Part shown: positions 14,922 to 16,148 of the stretch, piece after piece
Position numbering within the stretch: position 1 is the stretch's first letter
Layout: each line of letters begins with the position of its first letter
Position numbers and translations under genes: made by a program
Notes under the pieces: generated by a model
What the model saw: the letters and a program-made list of their open reading frames with translations, nothing else
Databases searched by the model: none
Told to the model about the DNA's origin: nothing
Source of the DNA: an uncultured Collinsella sp.
GTDB taxonomy: Bacteria; Actinomycetota; Coriobacteriia; Coriobacteriales; Coriobacteriaceae
Length of the DNA: 16,148 bases
Assembly: GCA_937958315.1 (NCBI GenBank)
Contig: CALFGH010000053.1
Location: 1 to 16,148 of the forward strand
Direction: 5' to 3'

Positions 14922-15574
14922 CAGTTAGACAAGCACGAGGCTCTGCCCCACCGTGAACGGTATGTATAAGCGCAGTGGCTAGAGACGCGGACGTGTATCG
15001 CAAAAATGACCGCGACTCCAGCTAGCTGCGTGCGAACCAGTCAAGCGGGAACAAAACTAGACCGCACGCAAACAGCTGTAGGACTGCTGCAATTTGTCAT
15101 GAAATAACGAATCGGAAGAACGGCCTGCACATAGATAAGAACAGATACATTCGATGCGATACGCATAATGACGCTATTGGAGCTCGTGGTTTTTCTGGCA
15201 CCGCCGTTACGGCCGGATGCTGATCGACCCTGCGCTTTGCGGCTTGCTGGAGCCGTGGGCACAGTTGAACCCATGTAACGATAGATATCCTAGCACAAGG
15301 CGGCTAGTAACCGATTTAGACCGCACGCGAAAACATATCGTTCATTTGCAGTGCTTAAGGGGGTAATTTTGCAAACTTGTTCACATTAACGCAGGTTTAT
15401 GCGGGTGTAGCTGTTGGCACGCACCGCCCGAGCTGCAACGCTGACTGCATGAAATGCAAAAAGGAAATATGTTGGGTTAACAAACTATGTACAGAAGTGG
15501 GAAATAAATTGCGCAACTTTTTTAGGCGTGGGTGCCGGCGTAGCGTCACTTTGGTTTGCGCGGTGTCTGTATAT
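14922..15574. other. gene-free region between tRNA-Ala and the polysaccharide operon
   Basis: No open frame here has a convincing ribosome site or recognisable protein. Content seen: a 12-base direct repeat TAGACCGCACGC at 15058-15069 and 15317-15328; an 8-bp inverted repeat, TGCGTGCG at 15027-15034 with CGCACGCA at 15063-15070; a possible extended -10 promoter near 15290; and an ops-like string at 15416-15428. It is the likely home of the operon's promoter and upstream leader. A 77-codon frame at 15041-15274 is probably chance. Confidence 0.6.
15287..15295 (-). promoter_or_regulatory. possible extended -10 promoter of the polysaccharide operon
   Basis: The minus strand reads TGCTAGGAT, an extended -10 (TGn followed by TAGGAT). 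No good -35 is seen 16-18 bases upstream. If active, it would give a leader of about 460 bases that includes the 73-base stem-loop. Low confidence because the motif is short. Confidence 0.3.
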
Positions 15575-15603
15575 GAAAAAAGCCTCCGGTATCCCGGAGG
15601 CTA
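15575..15603 (-). terminator. intrinsic terminator of tRNA-Ala
   Basis: On the minus strand AGCCTCCGG, loop GATA, and CCGGAGGCT form a perfect 9-bp stem followed by six T. It lies 12 bases after the CCA end of the tRNA and is a textbook rho-independent terminator that separates the tRNA from the polysaccharide leader. Confidence 0.93.
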
Positions 15604-15614
15604 TATGTTCACGA

Positions 15615-15690
15615 TGGTGGAGACGAGGGGGATCGAACCCCTGACCTCTTGACTGCCAGTCAAGCGCTCTCCCAGCTGAGCTACGCCCCC
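15615..15690 (-). tRNA. tRNA-Ala (anticodon GGC)
   Basis: A 76-base cloverleaf. Acceptor strand GGGGGCG pairs with CGTCTCC, including the G3-U70 pair that is the alanine identity element. The D arm is GCTCAGCTGGGAGAGC. The anticodon stem CTTGA/TCAAG encloses loop CTGGCAG with anticodon GGC, and the T arm contains GGTTCGATCCC. The discriminator is A and the CCA end is encoded. It has its own promoter and terminator, so it is a single-gene unit. Confidence 0.97.
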
Positions 15691-15703
15691 GTGACGAGGA
15701 GAT

Positions 15704-15732
15704 ACTATAGGGGAATAATTGCGGGGATGCAA
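15704..15732 (-). promoter_or_regulatory. promoter of tRNA-Ala
   Basis: The minus strand has TTGCAT (15727-15732) as -35, a 17-base spacer, and TATAGT (15704-15709) as -10. Transcription would start about seven bases further on, a few bases before the mature tRNA 5' end. Spacing and both hexamers fit a housekeeping sigma factor. Confidence 0.8.
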
Positions 15733-15772
15733 GAGGAATTTTGGATTGATTATCCGCCGTCCCGATAAAACC

Positions 15773-16148
15773 CTAATGCAGCAAATAGCCGATTGCGACG
15801 CCTTGGTGGACTTGGATCTTGGCCGTATTCCTGATGACATTAGAGATGCCCGTGTCGGCTAGCAGACCCAGCGGGCTCCGGTCCAGCTCCCACTCTAGGC
15901 CGTGCTCGCTTATCTCTGTGTTGGAAGCGATGGCGATGATGGAAAACGTCTTACCTTCGGCGCCTTCGATGGTCCACGACTCGCCTGCGTGAAGGACGCG
16001 AGCGACCACTTTGTCTTCGGCAATCCAGACGGGGGCGTCCGCATAGCCTGCCAGTAGCCCTAACACAGACAGGGACATGTCCGGGCGGCCGCCGGTGGCG
16101 CAGGTCGCAACCACTTCGGCACCCGGCCAGCGGCGGCGGACGGAATCG
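15773..16148 (-). CDS. thiamine diphosphokinase, C-terminal part (cut by window edge)
   Basis: Transfers a diphosphate from ATP to thiamine, giving thiamine diphosphate. The frame is open to the right edge (16147), so the N-terminus is outside. The visible 124 residues include VVATCATGGRPDMSLSVLGL, matching the GATGGRxDH region, and then SIIAIASNTEISEHGLEWEL. GISNVIRNTAKIQVHQGVAI, just before the C-terminus, matches the GxSN...A.V...G.LL end of the thiamine-binding domain. The usual His after GGRxD is Met here, a change worth noting although this position varies. The gene is upstream of tRNA-Ala on the same strand and ends before its promoter; it has no evident link to polysaccharide synthesis. 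A GTG at 16114 is only an internal codon. Confidence 0.85.
   Translation of the reverse strand, partial: DSVRRRWPGAEVVATCATGGRPDMSLSVLGLLAGYADAPVWIAEDKVVARVLHAGESWTIEGAEGKTFSIIAIASNTEISEHGLEWELDRSPLGLLADTGISNVIRNTAKIQVHQGVAIGYLLH

Noticed and set aside
15041..15274. 77-codon minus-strand frame near the possible promoter
   Set aside because: No Shine-Dalgarno, no recognisable domain and a composition like random GC-rich DNA. It could only be a leaderless gene if the 15287 promoter is real.
15377..15652. 91-codon plus-strand frame ending in VETRGIEPLTS
   Set aside because: The ending is the antisense translation of a tRNA, and the rest crosses the terminator without a ribosome site or known domain.
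15601..15840. 79-codon minus-strand frame across the tRNA
   Set aside because: It contains the GGVAQLGERLTGSQEVRGSI string that arises whenever a tRNA gene is translated; the DNA is tRNA-Ala plus its promoter.
1..16148. search for CRISPR arrays, insertion sequences, transposases and integrases
   Set aside because: No regularly spaced repeats, no transposase or integrase motifs and no paired terminal repeats were seen on either strand.

Overview
The window is dominated by one polysaccharide (capsule or exopolysaccharide) locus. Every convincing protein gene is on the minus strand, so the locus reads from about 14.8 kb down to position 1. The sequence is moderately GC-rich, and several genes appear to start at GTG or TTG. 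With a LoaP-type antiterminator heading a Wzx/Wzy cluster, this suggests a gut actinobacterium of the Coriobacteriia, perhaps Collinsella. That assignment is an inference from general resemblance, not a proven identification.

Layout, in the direction of transcription: (1) 16148-15773, the C-terminal part of a thiamine diphosphokinase, cut by the window edge. (2) 15690-15615, a tRNA-Ala(GGC) with encoded CCA, its own promoter and a strong intrinsic terminator; a housekeeping boundary. (3) 15574-14820, about 750 bases with no convincing gene. It holds a possible extended -10 promoter, a 12-base direct repeat and, just before the first gene's ribosome binding site, a 73-base stem-loop. (4) 14819-14274, a LoaP-like NusG paralog. 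(5) 14188-10327, the initiating module: membrane NDP-sugar 4,6-dehydratase, DegT-family aminotransferase and phosphoglycosyl transferase. (6) 10330-2128, assembly: GT2, two GT4 enzymes, Wzy-like polymerase, TupA-like ATP-grasp protein, a truncated second TupA-like copy, GT2 and Wzx-like flippase. (7) 2046-1, a hexapeptide acyltransferase, UDP-glucuronate 4-epimerase and the first 125 residues of UDP-glucose 6-dehydrogenase, which continues outside the window.

Proposed working: the dehydratase and aminotransferase convert UDP-GlcNAc to a 4-amino-2,4,6-trideoxy sugar. The phosphoglycosyl transferase loads it onto undecaprenyl phosphate, the glycosyltransferases extend it, Wzx flips the unit and Wzy polymerises it. 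Ugd and the epimerase supply UDP-glucuronate and UDP-galacturonate. The TupA-like ATP-grasp enzyme could join amino acids to the uronic-acid carboxyls, and the acyltransferase could O-acetylate the chain. Genes overlap by 4-50 bases or are separated by short gaps, consistent with one long operon needing processive antitermination.

The most unusual signals are non-coding: two overlapping, mutually exclusive perfect inverted repeats inside one glycosyltransferase gene; another perfect 14-bp inverted repeat in the phosphoglycosyl transferase gene; the leader stem-loop before the antiterminator gene; a G9 tract within a G-quadruplex motif before the dehydratase; and a G8 tract where the intact and truncated TupA-like genes meet.
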